Of a stretch of DNA of 64,000 nucleotides, positions 21,577 through 34,500 are shown in pieces. The notes beneath the pieces are model-generated. The model ran no database searches, was not told the DNA's origin, and was given only the letters and a program-made list of their open reading frames with translations. The DNA is taken from NCBI GenBank assembly GCA_022457155.1, contig JAJGOT010000010.1, positions 3,081,001 to 3,145,000 of the forward strand, written 5' to 3'. Positions within the stretch are counted from its first letter, which is position 1; every line of letters begins with the position of its first letter. Source of the stretch: Cladopsammia gracilis (Eukaryota > Cnidaria > Anthozoa > Scleractinia > Dendrophylliidae). The position numbers and the translations under genes were made by a program.

Positions 21577-24500
21577 TTAATATTCGGTTCAAGGTTCGGT
21601 GGCACTCTTGTCCCCAGGGCCTTAAACGGCCTTCAAAATGGCGGCGCGGTGAAAGCCCAGGACGAGGCCTGGGCCCTAAATATTCCGTGAATCGTGGAGT
21701 ATTTAATCATGTGACACATTATGAAACGTCTTCTTCCTTCATTTTCTTCCCATTGCACTGATGTCTTCGTCGCTTACGATCTACTGAAAGCTATATTGTC
21801 GCAGTCGCAAGCAGAAGCGGAAGAATAAACAAATCACAATGCTTATTTCTAGGCCCTCCAAATACAGATATCTGCTTACGGCTCCAACAATCTAGTTTTC
21901 ACCAGATCGAAAGCCGGGGGCGGGGGGGTAAGCCCATATATGAGCTATATAGGTATGTGCCGCTGTGAAGGGTATGGTTTTCAGGCAGTGTAGTCTGGGA
22001 TAGGATATAGTTATCAGAGATTTTTGGTCTAGAATAGGGTATCATGTTCCGCGAAACTGATCAGTTGTGTGAAGAAATTAAGTCTAGACAAGGTTTACTG
22101 GCAAATGGCATTTAAAAATCGGTACGACGGGCAGTACGGCATGTTTACTGACCCCTGTTAACTAATAACTGTGATAGTGAACGAGTTTCTGGAAAATAGC
22201 AAGTCTGGAATACGTCTAGGATAGTGTGGGTTTTTTGGTGTTTAGTCTAGAATAGGGTCGCAAAATGCAGCTAAAATGGTCTAGTATAGGCTAAGGGTCT
22301 CAGAGTCCCAGCGGCACACCCCCACCCAAAAATTTGCAGAGTACTCCCCCCCCCCCCCCCCCGGAATCGAAGACACTTTTGGCTGGAAGGTAAATCTTCT
22401 TCTTCTTCTTTTTCTTCTGTTTACGACTCCGTTGTTTGATTTTGACTAGTCATACGCTTCCGATTATGATTCCGGCCAACTTCGTCGCTTGTGAAACCAA
22501 CGACCTCCAAGTAATATTTTTTACAAATCAATCTTTACAAATCAATTTCACAAATCATGATTTTACAAATCAATTGACTATCCAGTTTATTTGTAGTATT
22601 TATCAAATTAATTATCCTCAAGCAGTAAACTGTGCATTGTAAATTGACGTAGAAATAATGGCAAATTCCCGGGTTGACGTCATCTAATTAGCATTTTGTA
22701 AATTCAAATCTCTATAACTCACAAACGCGACGTTCAAAACAAGAAATATTTTACCATTCAACTATTCAATGTATATGTACATAGAGTTGATTCTGAAAAT
22801 AACTTTCTAAGGGTCATAGGCACTTTAATTTGGCGTCGACTTACATGTAGTTACTCCAAGTTTTGATTGGTTGATTGGTTTGTTTGTGCATGTCATGATT
22901 GGTCATAGTAGGACGGTTTTCAAGTGAGTGAAATACGCTTTGTGATTGGCTACGCCTTGTGATTGGTTAAATCAAATGGAACCAGAATCAATCAGAAGTA
23001 AAACCAAAACCAATCGTGACTTGCTAACACGTGTTTTTCCGGTCCCAGATAATGACTTCTTTGCTTTCATCTTAACGGATATTTGACAAGTTCACAGTTT
23101 TCTTGAGACCGAGGAGGTTAAACAAACTTGGTCAACAGCTGTTGTGAATCCACATTTTACAAATATGTTAAATCAGGCTGGATATGATTTATGGATGAGA
23201 TAGCAGAAATGGAACGTGCATTAGCTCAATACGCTGTTGACTCTGTGGTTATGGAGTCGTGACAGTGGTTATGCGTCCCCAGTCCCATGTCCCGAGCATG
23301 CGTTGCAAAGACAAACTGAAGAAAAACATTTCATAAAAATACAAACCTCGATTTGAACCTGTCGATGTTCGCTATTTTGGGGTGGGGTTTGAGCATTCTC
23401 GTCCCCAGAGCCGCAATCCGTTTGGTCAGCGTAACGGTTCACGGACTCTGCCCGGTTCCAATTTGAAAGTCGTTCTGCGCGGACTCTGAGATTATTCCAG
23501 TCAAATCTGATTCGTCAATCAGCGATAAAAGTCAATGTCTATCCTTACTGCGCAAGCAAATCAAGTCGCAATGTCACGCCACGTCATGTCCAGAGCGCGT
23601 GCTTAGCCGTTGGGTTAATTTGCTCGGATTGAACTCATCTTGGATGGTCAGTGTTTTGTGGACCAAAACTGTCTCTATTCATTGACGGAACAGATCTGAA
23701 TGAATTGCAACTTGAAAAAAGTTAGCCCAACTTTTTTCAACTTCTCGCATTTTCGTTAATGGGCAAGAAAAGACCATGACTGAGGGGATTTTTTTTTTTT
23801 TTTTTTTTTTTTTGGGGGGGGGGGGGGGGGAATTTGTTTTGACAAAAAAGGTCAAAATCTCCGCGACTCTGCCTCCCTTTCACTCCCAGAGTCAATTATG
23901 AAGACATGTAGTGTAGTTCTAATTTTTGAGTCTGTGGACAAAATCCTATGTTGTGACCATTCAAATGAAACCTCTATGGCAGTCCTGTGGCATGGTACTA
24001 TTTCTTTTTCAATATTTTACAAAATGATTTTTTTTTCTTGAATTTTGATCTTTGGCACTCTTGAGTGATCGTTCGAAGAAACAAAAGACGCAAATATGGA
24101 CCATAGACAGTCTACTCTTGTCACAGGATAGTAGCTTTCGGAACTTTACGGCAGTGGGACACAAGATTATTTCAGACAGATGTATTCAGCAAGTTGTTTT
24201 TACTTTTACTTTCGTCATTCGTGAAAATCACGACATAGCTGCAAGGAACACTCCCTTACTTAAATTAATTACTTCACACATAAAACTATCAGATACTTCA
24301 TTGCGGCCCAAACAACGTCTATTTAAAAAATAAATATATTATTTACTTCTCTTAAGAACAGAATCACTTACAACGACCGCAAAAGTATTCCTGTCTATTT
24401 AACGTGACGTGATGTTTCTGTGTCACGCCAAACTCTGGAATAATTTGAGTCAAGCTCTGAAAACGAAAATTCTAAGCTCAGGTAGTGTTTTCAAGGACGA

Positions 24501-24650
24501 AGTTTTATTCTGTAACTACACTGTTCACATTCCGCTTATTTTCCCGTGTGTTCGTCGAGTTCGATCGTCCAACCCGGGTCTCTCCCTTTCCCACGCTATT
24601 TTTACTTCCATTTTTAAACAAACGCTGCCTTGGAGAAAAATAACAGGAAT
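21577..24650. repeat. Distal part of duplicated unit 3 with insertions
   Basis: Bases 21577-21720 and 23490-24650 align with 7934-9330 of unit 1. Between them an insertion of about 1.7 kb holds a MITE-like pair of 'cgtcgcttacga/ttccggccaacttcgtcg' segments (21765 and 22453), a poly-C tract (22347-22362), a TTC microsatellite (22388-22410) and a CCAAT-rich element (22855-23045). A poly-T/poly-G tract (23790-23830) and a copy of the 105-bp repeat (23880-24060) follow. I see no gene. Confidence 0.65.
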
Positions 24651-25389
24651 TAGATTGTTTTATGTGCAGCCGAAATAAGGGAAGAAGGCAATATAATACA
24701 GAATGAAAACAATAAAAATCGTGTACAAAGTAAAGTTGATAAAAAGTTGGCAAATAAAAAGCTCATTATCATAACAAAAATTATAAACCCACAATTGAAG
24801 AGTTTATACAGTCGTCAATTCGGACTACATTTAACTTTCGGGAGGCTACATTTAACAAGTCATTTGCCTCCACATGTTAAGTCGCTACTCGGCGACAAGG
24901 AAGAGCAATTGAAAACGGATCAAACGGCTTTCTTTTTTATGCACGGAGTGTTTTAACAAAAACAGAATGAACTTTTGTTGGCAGGAAACTTCAGCTCATA
25001 ACAAGAGTCGGACAAATTTGACTGTCAGGCTGTCAGGCTACACAATGGTCTTTTATGGAAAATAAATACTGGCAGAAACCATCTTGTCAGGCTACACAAG
25101 TTTGTGGCAACTGCAAACCGGTTTGTCAGGTAACATAACGTCTTTAAGCGGGTGACTGTTGACTTGATCGCTTGTTCGTATTTGAAAATTCTTCTCATCT
25201 GCCATTCAACATTAGGCACAGGTAGACCAAGCAAAACGTCGATTCTCAGAAACTAATCGATACGTCTTCGGTAAAACCTACGGTAGCCATAGCAACGCCA
25301 AGACCAGCCTTTCCTTGGTGTCGGCTGGGTCAGTTGGATAGATCTTAACGGCGGTTAGAAACGTGTATTCATTACTCGTCACAAGACTC
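24651..25389 (-). other. 3' flank / 3' UTR side of CLASP
   Basis: This lies immediately downstream of the CLASP stop on the minus strand. I see short 'gtcaggctacacaa' direct repeats (25022-25132). A minus-strand AATAAA at about 24505-24510 is the nearest clear poly(A) signal I noticed. The length of the 3' UTR cannot be decided from sequence alone. Confidence 0.35.
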
Positions 25390-25572
25390 TCACGGTCGAG
25401 CCCCGCCGTTGCCAGCCTGGGACCTTTTAATGTAGAGGTTGAGCAGTTTCATTTTTGTTCCGGACAGCTCAGCCAAATGTGGCATCAGAACCTCCTCACC
25501 CACAGCGCTGTGTAGCGCCACGAGACAAAACACACTGGCTTTACGAACACTGCTCTCCACGTGATCATAGCA
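25390..25572 (-). CDS. CLASP: CLASP last exon with stop
   Basis: 183 nt. CYDHVESSVRKASVFCLVAL, then GTKMKLLNLYIKRSQAGNGG, ending in ARP and TGA at 25390-25392. It aligns with human YDNTESSVRKASVFCLVAI...GSKMKLLNLYIKRAQ. The tail after KR is short. Confidence 0.96.
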   Translation of the reverse strand, partial: CYDHVESSVRKASVFCLVALHSAVGEEVLMPHLAELSGTKMKLLNLYIKRSQAGNGGARP

Positions 25573-28500
25573 CTGAAAAGAAAACAAAAGCGAAAATATT
25601 CAGATATGGCGGTTTTCAATTCTATTTTGTGTTGAAATAGGCCATTTGCACGATGACGTCATTTGACTACTACTACCAGAATTCATTTCGTTTTTCCTTT
25701 CTTATTTAAATTTTGTAATCCCAGTGCGGTTTAAATAACAATAGCCCTAACTTGCACTACAAAACAAAAAACTGAAGGATTCTGGTAGTAGTAGTCAAAT
25801 GACGTCATCGTGCAAATGGCCTATTGATTTCGTACTTGCTTTCTACTCTAGCAGCAAAACGATGTCGATTACGTTCTCAAACTTACTGCTAATGTGTTAA
25901 GTTTGGCCAGAAAATTAATCCGCGTGAAACTGTTTCAAACTTGGTCTTCTTTAGAAAACAAGACAGCGATTATACAGTCGAACCTGTATATAACGGCCCT
26001 GTATTAAGCGGCCACCCTCTATTAAGCGGCCAGTTTTCAAAGTCCCGATTTTTCGCTCATACAAACGCTGTATTTGTTACCTGTATTAGGCGGCCACCTC
26101 TATTACCCTGTAGCAGTCCTATGTTTGTCTTTCTTTGTTATTTTTACCTGTATTAAGCGGCCACCCTTTGAACGGAAACTAAGCCACATGTCATTTTATG
26201 CGGTATTTTATTGTCTTTAAAATGCGATCAATCGTTACTATAAATAAATAACATGTACAAAGCTACTGTAAGCTGATAATCGGCCGTTTAGTATTGTTAA
26301 CGCTTTGCAGATGTCCGCAATGTGCTGAAATACAGACAAAATCACGATCACAAAAAATGTTCGTTTTGAATATGCTTCACTCTTTAGCTAGAAATTCCTC
26401 TTTAATTAGTTTGTTCTTCAGCCATGTGATGGAGAATGAATCGCCTTTAAACGTATACTCGCAAGGGATTTTAACTGCACATTGAACGTTATAAATGCAC
26501 TTTGAACGTAACAACTATGAAATGACGGAATGAGATATTTTGTACGTGTGAACTGTAAGTCATAGAAATACAGTACTGTATACCGTAGAAGAGTAGAGGA
26601 CAATTTATTGCACAGTACTTTTACACAATGTTACGTTAATTGGCGCTGAACTTTGTTTAAAGTATTGATCGGTTAAAAGAGTGTTGATTGTCTTATTGGT
26701 TCCTTGCATGAAGTGTTTTTGTATGATACGCCATTAAAATTTACATTAGACCACGCCCAGTGAGTATTTTTAGTGATCCTGTATTAAGCGACCACCTGTA
26801 TTACGCGGCCAGTTTCTCAAGTCCCAAGGGTGGCCGTTATATACAGGTTCGACTGTATTTCTCTATATTCTCTTTGTGTTATGGTAAAACAACAACGGGA
26901 GCCGGAGACTTTCATCCAACACTTCGAATTTTGTCCCAAAACATACGCTACGCATTGCTTTTTCAACAATCTTCTTGGTATAAAATGAAGAAATGATCCT
27001 CTTAATGATGAGCGCGTCTTCATGGCTTAGAACGGGATTTGAACACGTGACCTTCGTGTTACCGCTGGACACTCTAACCAACTTAGATACCTAAGGCTCC
27101 TGATCAAACACCTCTCTCGCGCTTTGTCTAAAATTTAGCCTGCGTAGTACTGTGGTCGTTTCCTTTCCGAGAGCGCGGGAGACGCGTGAAGGCATGGGGC
27201 GAGAGAAACCGTCCCTTCCCGTCCCGCGAGAAACCCTCCCGCGCCCTCGTAAAAGAAACGACTGCTACGAAGGCGTGCGTTTCTCGAAATTCCCAGAGAC
27301 TTATCGGAACCGAAAGCAATTTTTTAAATGCAGTTTCTAACGAAAGGCATTCAAGTTTTTAGCCAGCAAGGCAGCTCAACTTGTGTAGTGAACGTAAGAT
27401 TTATTGCTTAGCTTTGAAAATCAACAAAAACAGAATCTTTATTGGTAAACATTCTGCACATAACACAGCTTTTCGGGCCCGAAACGTTTTCGGTACTTTC
27501 AAGAAACGCACGCCAGTCTAAGTAAAAATTCAACCATTTGAACCATTGCCTGCAAAAACAACCGCTTCTAACCACGGCGAGCGACTAAAAGATGTTTGCA
27601 TTCGTAAGAGGTGCGAATCAGGAATAAACATTTACCCGTACGAGCCCTGGCACGATTTCTCCCAAGTTTTCTGCAACCGTCTCGCTATCGATATCTTCCA
27701 CAACCTGCAAAAGATTTAGTGGGATTAGTGGAATCAGTGGGATGAAGATGATAAGGGCTTTGCCGAAACGTTTTTGTTATTTCAGCAAGAAAAACCATTT
27801 GACACTTTAACAAAAAAATATTTACATCGTTTCAATCATCGAGAAAAATTTCAATAAAGTGAAACGCATCTTCAGAGTTTATCTTCCTCTATTGCTATGC
27901 TTACTGCCAAGTCTGTCTGGTCTAAGTGAAAGAGTTAACAGTCTGCCTCACACATGACAGACTACCAATCACATTGCAGACTACCAATCACATGACAGAC
28001 TATACCAATCACATTGCAGTGTTACCTTGATTGTCATTTTTAGAGCCGCAAGATTGACCGGGAACTCCGCGTCCCTGAGGACTGGGGACAAGGCTTGCAG
28101 ACACACCTCAGGAGGCAGAGACTTGGCGATCGTCCCAGCAGCCTCTTCGGCGACCCGGGCAACCTGGAAAACAGAAAGTGTGAAAACTACTGCACGGAAC
28201 TTACGGTTTGACTCCAGGAATAAAAGGGGCTGTATCACCATTTTTAGCATATCTACATCCACTGAAACCCCCAAATAACGAGCAAGTTATGTTAAAACCC
28301 TTTCACTCCCAGAGTCAATTATGGAGACATGTAGTGTAGTTCTAACTTTTGAGCATGTGGATGAAATCCTATGGTGTGACCATTCAAATGAAACCTCTTT
28401 GGCAGTACTTTAGCATGGTACAATTTGTTTTTCAATATTTTACAAAAAGAAATTTGGCTGGGATTTTTCTTGAATTTTGATGTTTGGCACTCTTGGGAAA

Positions 28501-31500
28501 AGGGTTAAAATTACCATACCAGTGCACTGAGACTATAAACAAGGGCTAAACAATTGTCTTCGCTATAGATGGCCAGGATGCATATCGATTGCAACTTGAA
28601 ATTTTAATTTCTTCCTTTGTGTCTTGGAAAAATTGCTCAATTCACCTGATATCTTCCTCTTAGTGTTCTTGGAACAGTTTGTTGATCAGAAAAGTTACTT
28701 AATTGTAATCTTAACACAGTCGCCCCGAAAACATTAAATCCCCTTGTCAAAGCTCCCTGAAATCTTCGAGGGAACCCCTACTTCACAGTACGAGATGGAA
28801 ATCGCGTGATCGCATGTGTTGCTTTTACCGGCAGACAAGCAGGACTACCACAATGATCTGAAGATTGTACCACCAAACAGGTAACCAAACACAAAAAAAG
28901 AATAGCAGCTCTCAATCGGAGCTCAACTGAAGGGCATGTGCTGCCTCGCTGGTAAAATAAACGACACAAACAAACAGCAGAACAGCAAAATGAGTGAACT
29001 TCCATCAGGGAAACTTCCCAGCCAGTTTACCCTCGGCTCCCTCCATGTACACAGACCCTAAATCTCTTACCTCTTTCTGAGCGTCCTTGTGCGCTGTCAG
29101 GACTATTTCAATCATTTTGCCGTTCGGTCCGCTGAAGGCTTGGGGCTTAGTTCGTACCATGTCCCTCAGTACGCGGAGAGACAGGAGTCGGGTGTTAGGC
29201 TGAAAAATGGATCAAGCAAATACGTCAAAGCACGGCACGGAACAAAAGCGGCTACAATTTTACAACGCCTTTTAAACAACTGAGTTAAAAATAAAAAAAA
29301 AACAATAGAAAAATTTAAATCACCAGCGCTGAAAGTGATCGCGGTCGCTTACGATACGTTTCGATTATAGTGATATGATTGGAAGAAATTAGTATTTTGG
29401 AAAAACGGTCGCTTAGGAGAGGTGGTCGCTTAGGAGAGGTGGTCGCTAAGGAGAGGTGGTCGCTTGGGAGAGGTGATCGCTGACGAAAGGGCGTCGCACA
29501 CGGAGGTTCGACTGTATTTCCATTTCATTCGGTGACGCGCGTTTCCATGATCCGTGACCACATCGTTGAGTTTGTGACCAAGAAATACAGTAAGATGCAC
29601 AACGCATGTGCATAACCATTGTACTTTTTTCCGGTGTTTTAGCGATATTTAGAGATAAAAAATCAGTCTGGACTAATGTAAAACGTATCAGCAATACCTC
29701 ATCATCGCCAATGTTCTTCATGATTAAGGAGAGCAGAGTATTAAAGTTTTCTTCCCACAGTTCAGGTGCATCCTCGCGGGCCAGCCTCAGTAACTTTTCA
29801 AAGGCCTCTTTCTTTTCTTCTGTCTGCATACCTGAGGGAGCCCCTAGAGGGACCATCAGAGGCGATAGTGTGTCGGGATGTTCAAGAGATACATCTGTGA
29901 AGACAAAGTTTTTGCATTTTTATAAACGTTAACGCTTTCACTATCTGCTTCAAACATTGATTCAGGCAATAGAGTTTTTGACGTTTGAGTCTGTGAAACA
30001 GTTCAATGAAAGACGAAAGGTATCGCGCGGTGCAGCGGTTTTAGTTCAAACGTGTCACCATTCAATGAATGAAATGAAAGCTGCTAAGAATGAGCAGTAT
30101 GTCTCTGCGGATTAACCTCGTGTATGAAAAACTCTTCCTTTTGAGTACAGTCGGACCTCCTTAATACGGACACCTAAGGGACAGACCAAAGTGTCCGCAT
30201 TATAGAGGTGTCTGTATTATGAGGTGTCCGTATTATAGAGGTAACGACGGTATGAATTCTGGCATCTTCGGGAACAAGAAAACTGCCCATAATAGACGAT
30301 GTCCGCATTGTAGAGGTGTAATATTAACACTAGCAACATTTTAAACTCATGTTCTTATCAAAATGATCCCAATTAATGTTGTGACCAGTGATTTCATTAA
30401 TTGGGATCATTTTGATATTTAACGTTGTGACCAGTGATGGGATCATTTTGATATTTTAGCGTCCGGCAAAACGGACTTTCACTGCAAAATCAAGGAGACT
30501 TTGCTGATTCAAGAACTACAGCCTTCCTTAAATGTTAACATCAGCAGTGAGAAGCTGATGCTTTATTAGCTGAAGCTTCTTAGGACTGACAGTCCGTACT
30601 ATTAAATTACTGTTAAGATTGTTTTTCTTAATCCTGGTTCCAGACCCTTACTTTTGAACTATATAAACAGTTTTCAAACACTGTAACGGTTACTTTTGAA
30701 AATGTATGTCGCTTAGCATACGAAACGTCAAGTTTATTATAAAAATGCGTTGGTTTACCATGTTTATCACCGCTGTGTGTGTTTTATTTTTTACTAGCAA
30801 CATTGCTACGCTTTGTGATTGGCTAAAAACCTCGCGCCTTTTTCTCAACCAATCAGGAGTAAAACCAAAACTGATCGTGAAATGCTCAAACGCGTTTTCC
30901 CAAAGTTAGCAGTCACTGGAATGACTGCCACTGTTGTGATTGGCCAAAATAATTACTTCGGTTTTACGACACTCAACTGATATCCGCTCTAACACTGGTA
31001 CCTTTATCAAACTGGTCATCACTGTGATCCATTCCCTCTAACGACCGATCCAGCTCGTCCTCCACTTCACCGTTCTTCTTCCGGCCAGCGGTAAGAAAAC
31101 CATTCATTTCCGGTACCTAAAAGTGTTAGAAAACAAAGGCTTTATGACGCACGTTTGGTAAAATGGCGAAATTTTCCAAAGCACGTCCAGAAACACTTGA
31201 GAGTTTAAACGTTAGCTACAGATACGAAGAGGCAACACCTTCCAGGGAACCATGTTTTCTTGATTGGAAGCTATTTTTTTTTCTTTATTAGAAGTTGCAC
31301 ATGCTAGAATTACTTCCTGAAAATAGATACCGCGAGTTTATTGCACGTTATTTACCCGATTCAGTCAAACACGATAAAAACCGTTTGTGGTAACCACAAG
31401 TACGAACTTATCGGGAGTACTAATTAATGCAATACAGTCAAGAAGAGAAACTGCTTTCCGCTCAAAAAAGCAGGGAGAAGTTCGGGTTTAAGTTATCGCG

Positions 31501-34500
31501 AATCCACAGTAAGACCCATTCAAGAAGTTACTGTCATGTCCGCATTGCGGACCTACAGTTTTTTCATTGATTTTCTTACCATGTTTAGTTTACTCACTGG
31601 ATGAAAGTCATTCTGTTGATCTTGGTATTGTCTCGGGTCATACTTTTGTCCCGCGGGTTCACCCGAGCCTGAAGGGCCAGCCGCTGCTCGAGGGCGGTTT
31701 TCTGTATGCCCGGATGTGACGTCATCACTATTGTATCCGGATGATACACTCGGGGCGTCTTCCGGTTGATTCGAAGCTGCATCCCTACGGTGGGTGGGTG
31801 GAGGAGATGCGAACCTTCCGTCCAGCGACTCGTTAGAGCTCAATGGTTCAACTTCAGTGCTGTTATCGCGGTAGATAGAGCTGGTGTTTGATCGCGGTGA
31901 AAACCCAAACCTCGTCTGAGCGCCGCGAGGACTCGTCTTAGTTGGCGTGGGTATCTTCGTGTGGTGTTCAGGAGAGCTCGGGTGATCGGCTCGGCTGTCG
32001 TCCTTTATTGGAGACACTCCTTTCATGGATGATGACGACAGCGTTCTGTAGCCCAGTCTCAACCTCGGTCGCTCCTCCACTTCATCAAAATTAGACGAAG
32101 ATGACGACGGTGATCCGCGGCCAGCGGCAAACGGCTGTAAAAACAAGTGTATCGTTAACAATGACATCATTTCGCGATTTCAGGGACGCGAAATTGTAAT
32201 AATACACTCGAGGCGTTACAGCTGAACAAACAAAAGATAAATAGCTGGCTTGTTACACTCGTGCAACTGAAAGAGAGACACTAGGCACCAGCTAAAACTG
32301 TCCGACTGAAAGAGGTGTCCGCGATACAGAGAGTTTAGTTACAGACAAACATGTGAAAGTTGGGCGGAACCATGTCCGCCTTAGAGAAGTGTCCGCCTTA
32401 CAGGGGTGTCTGCCTTTGAGGGTTGTCCGCTTTCAGGGAGTGTACTGTAAGCACAAGTTACCCATCATACCTCTGAACCTTGGCTGCTGCTTTTGAGGTG
32501 ATTGTGAAGTAGCTTGGTAGCGCCGTCCTACAAAATAATGACACAAACATTGCAATAAATTCACTTCTATTCCATTATCGATTTCGGAACATAGGTAAGG
32601 TAAGGTCGCACACGTGGCAAAGAGTATTGCCGAGACCAAGCCTTGAACGCGCTAACAACTACAACACCGCGCCTCCACCTAATAAATTCAAAGAATATTG
32701 TTTTATCTTACCAACATATCGATTTCATTACCTGGAATGACTTGGGTAGAACTGTCAGCATCATGCTAAATTCCGGGGTGTTCAGTTCAAACAGCGCCAC
32801 AATAACTGCCGCCGATTCCTAGAAACAAACAAGAAACATTTAAAACAACGCTAAAAAAAATAACTGAACACGAAATACCTAACTTTAAGTGAAAAGCGTA
32901 AACGTGAAACCACTTTTTTAATTTGCATATTTTGCTACAATAGAGAGATTAAGCAACACGTTTGTTTTTCCCGCGAACGGCAAAATGCCGTTTGCCGTTT
33001 TTACGTGAAAGTGAGTAGCTTCGCGTTTGCCATAAACATGTGTTTTCCGATTCTTTTGGTAGATTTATTTAACGATTCCAGGAAAAATAAAGATAACCAA
33101 CTGCAAGCTGCCGTTTGCCGTTTGCCGTTTCCCGTAGAACACGGTGCTCAACATCAAAATCAGCAGTTGGAAGGTTTCCAGAAAACCAGCTCAATTCCAC
33201 ACGTGAAAGTGCGTTGGTTTCCTGGAAGACATCCTTGAATTTTGATTGAATGACGGACCAACATCAACCATTACCTTTCTAACGTCCAAGCTCTTCGGCT
33301 CAGTTGTCCACGTGATTATCCGGGAAACCGCAAGGCGTGTTTCTACGTCATGTTAAGGTCACAAAACATCTTTGAATAAACATTCACGCAGTCAAACTTC
33401 AAGTTTGTAAAACCGCTCTCTTAAGCTTTAAATCAAGAAAACATAACAACAAACTTCATCATCGTATTCATATTTTTGAGCGTTTATATTTCATTTTAAT
33501 CAGTTTAAAAAGCGCGAAATATCGCATTTAGAGGGGCTAAATTTATAACCGATGCAGCCATTTAAAAGCACAGTCCACCACACAAAGTCACAGAGGATGG
33601 TAAGCCTGTGGTGTTATATTACACAATGCTTCGTGCAACAAGTGGGTTGAAAAGGATACCACCAGAGTTGGTAAAATCGCTTGGATCCATCAAACCAATA
33701 AGTCCTTGTAAATACTGCAAGATGGCTATTTTCACCTGCAATACAAAAGGAACGATATCATAAGGATGGGTGAAAATGAGAGGTCAGATCCCTGTCTTAC
33801 TGATAACTACGCCCCACTGGCAAGGCCCAATAAGGCAAGCTCGTCTCCAGGCCCTTCTCGCGTTAACTAGACAAGGCTGCTGATGAAATGTCTTCGTTTC
33901 GTCGGGAAGTCCCGCACTTGTCCAAACGATGTCTGTGATTCGCTAAGAAAACAATAAATTTGTCCCGCGGGGATAGGGATTAGGGATTAGGGATAGGGGC
34001 ATTGTTCAAGTGATATATCAATTGTATCGTTCGCCAATCACAGACATCGTTTGGACAGCTACGACCCCGCTCGTTTCGTTACCGCCGCCTGGTTAGCTCA
34101 GTTGATAGAGCGCCGGTCTGCTAAGCGGTCTTTGAATAACTGGTGAGATCATGCTGGCTGTTGATTAACACCCTTGACTCAGTTCAGATGATCGCGTCAT
34201 TGGGCGGATAAGCCGTTGGCCTTGTCTCCTTCATTCTTCCTTGTCAATTAAAGGGGACGTAAAAGAACCCGTGACATCGTTCGATAAGAGTAGGGCACGG
34301 AGTTCCCGATGTCATGGCTATCTGACTTTGCCGTCATTGGTCTGGGTAAGTGGGGTGAGATTATATATGGACTGAAGCGGCTGCAATTTGCGCCTTATCT
34401 GCTGACGTCCGATCATACCTCCCTGGTCCTCCGTAATTCAGCACCGTGCTGCAATGGAGGACGTGGCACCAGATTTGTTTGTTTTTGTTTTCATGGTTCG

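Noticed and set aside
27022..27099. Functional tRNA gene for valine
   Set aside because: The A and B boxes are present but the stems do not pair well; a SINE head or pseudogene is more likely.
31553..32170. Independent 205-residue gene
   Set aside because: It is the CLASP linker exon read through both splice sites; the borders at 31580 and 32134 fit neighbouring phases.
33963..33997. Interstitial telomere
   Set aside because: Only a few TTAGGGA-like units lie between inverted repeats of a MITE-like element.
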